Source: Acer yangbiense (Eukaryota > Streptophyta > Magnoliopsida > Sapindales > Sapindaceae). From it: a DNA stretch of 64,000 bases. Each line of letters opens with the position of its first letter. Position 1 is the first letter of the stretch. Of the stretch, positions 63,622-64,000 are shown piece after piece. The position numbers were made by a program, and so were the translations under genes. The notes beneath the pieces were generated by a model. It was not told where the DNA came from. It made no database searches and saw only the letters and a list, made by a program, of their open reading frames with translations. Where the stretch lies: contig CM017765.1 in NCBI GenBank assembly GCA_008009225.1, forward strand, positions 9,362,001 through 9,426,000. The letters are read 5' to 3'.

Positions 63622-64000
63622 TGGGGATAATGCCCTAAGAACACATGTTGTTAATCTTTTGCTGAATTAATAATTAGATTGACATTCTATTATATATTTG
63701 TGTGCATTTAATGTTATTAATATTGTATTAATAACATAAAATTCCATGATTATTAAATGTAATATTAAACATGGTGTATAAGTCGTTATATACATGAGGA
63801 TTATGTTTAATATAATAATCTTAATTGTCTGTAATTGATAATTAATGTTGGGATCATTAATTAATTAAAATTATTAGTATGGTTCATTCCCATTAAGAAT
63901 GAAACAGTTTTATCTGAATTGTTGATGTGGTGACATTAGAATGAAGGTACTTTGTATAATAAGATTATACAAGATGTGGACACAATAAATTGGAATATTT
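63622..64000 (+). repeat. Possible 5' end of another copia-type LTR
   Basis: TGGGGATAATGCCCTAAGAA begins an AT-rich non-coding stretch that runs to the window end. The start resembles the left end of plant copia LTRs, but the other end is not visible. Confidence 0.35.

Overview
The window is a stretch of plant nuclear heterochromatin, probably from a eudicot, made almost entirely of transposable elements inserted into each other. The evidence is Ty1/copia and Ty3/gypsy polyproteins with plant-type domain order, primer-binding sites for plant tRNA-iMet and tRNA-Asp, a CACTA DNA transposon, and AT-rich sequence. I found no intact host gene. One coiled-coil pseudogene near the right end could come from a host gene or a retroelement. 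I recognise families by motif and cannot name the species.

The main family is a copia group of SIRE/Maximus type, with 1.6-2.0 kb LTRs of the form TGTAAGGATTCC...TTTCA. C1 (1-7363, minus strand, left end outside the window) keeps a complete 1728-residue polyprotein. C3 (9034-24064, minus) is an old copy with stop codons. It is fused on its left to a foreign LTR, carries a non-autonomous relative (N1, 12175-17853, plus), and has a solo LTR (22333-23961) inside its own LTR. C3 sits in a Ty3/gypsy Tat-lineage pol gene (24065-28683). That gene is also split by a non-autonomous CACTA element (24922-27756), which holds a tandem array related to a gypsy untranslated region. To the right are a zinc-knuckle remnant (28684-29285) and a small minus-strand TRIM-like element (29286-31567).

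From 31573 to 61389 there is a five-level nest. G2 is a decayed gypsy element whose 3' LTR is 59284-61389. It contains a solo LTR (56221-58358) and G1 (32460-55948), a related non-autonomous gypsy element. G1's 5' LTR is split by copia element C2 (33434-50629, minus). The C2 gag is in turn split by N2 (40743-47934, plus), a gag-only copia derivative with a complete Gag reading frame. Perfect 5-bp target-site duplications define nearly every border: TGAAC for C2, GAACT for N2, TGGAT for G1, CGTGT for the gypsy solo LTR, CTTAT for the TRIM, GGTTT for N1, AAGGG and CGCGC for the copia solo LTRs; the CACTA element has the 3-bp duplication CTT.

The right end (61390-64000) holds the broken coiled-coil coding sequence, another copia solo LTR (61911-63536), and what may be the start of a further LTR.

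Functionally this is a parasite community. C1 and, before its disruption, C2 encode Gag, protease, integrase, reverse transcriptase and RNase H. N1 and N2 have matching primer sites, polypurine tracts and LTR ends but no pol, so they probably used the enzymes of C1/C2-like elements. The most unusual observations are the gag-only lineage and its Gag-Pol tail remnant, N1 with identical U3 but different R-U5 in its two LTRs, the CACTA element that captured and amplified gypsy sequence, and the arrays of inverted CCGCCG motifs upstream of the copia TATA boxes.
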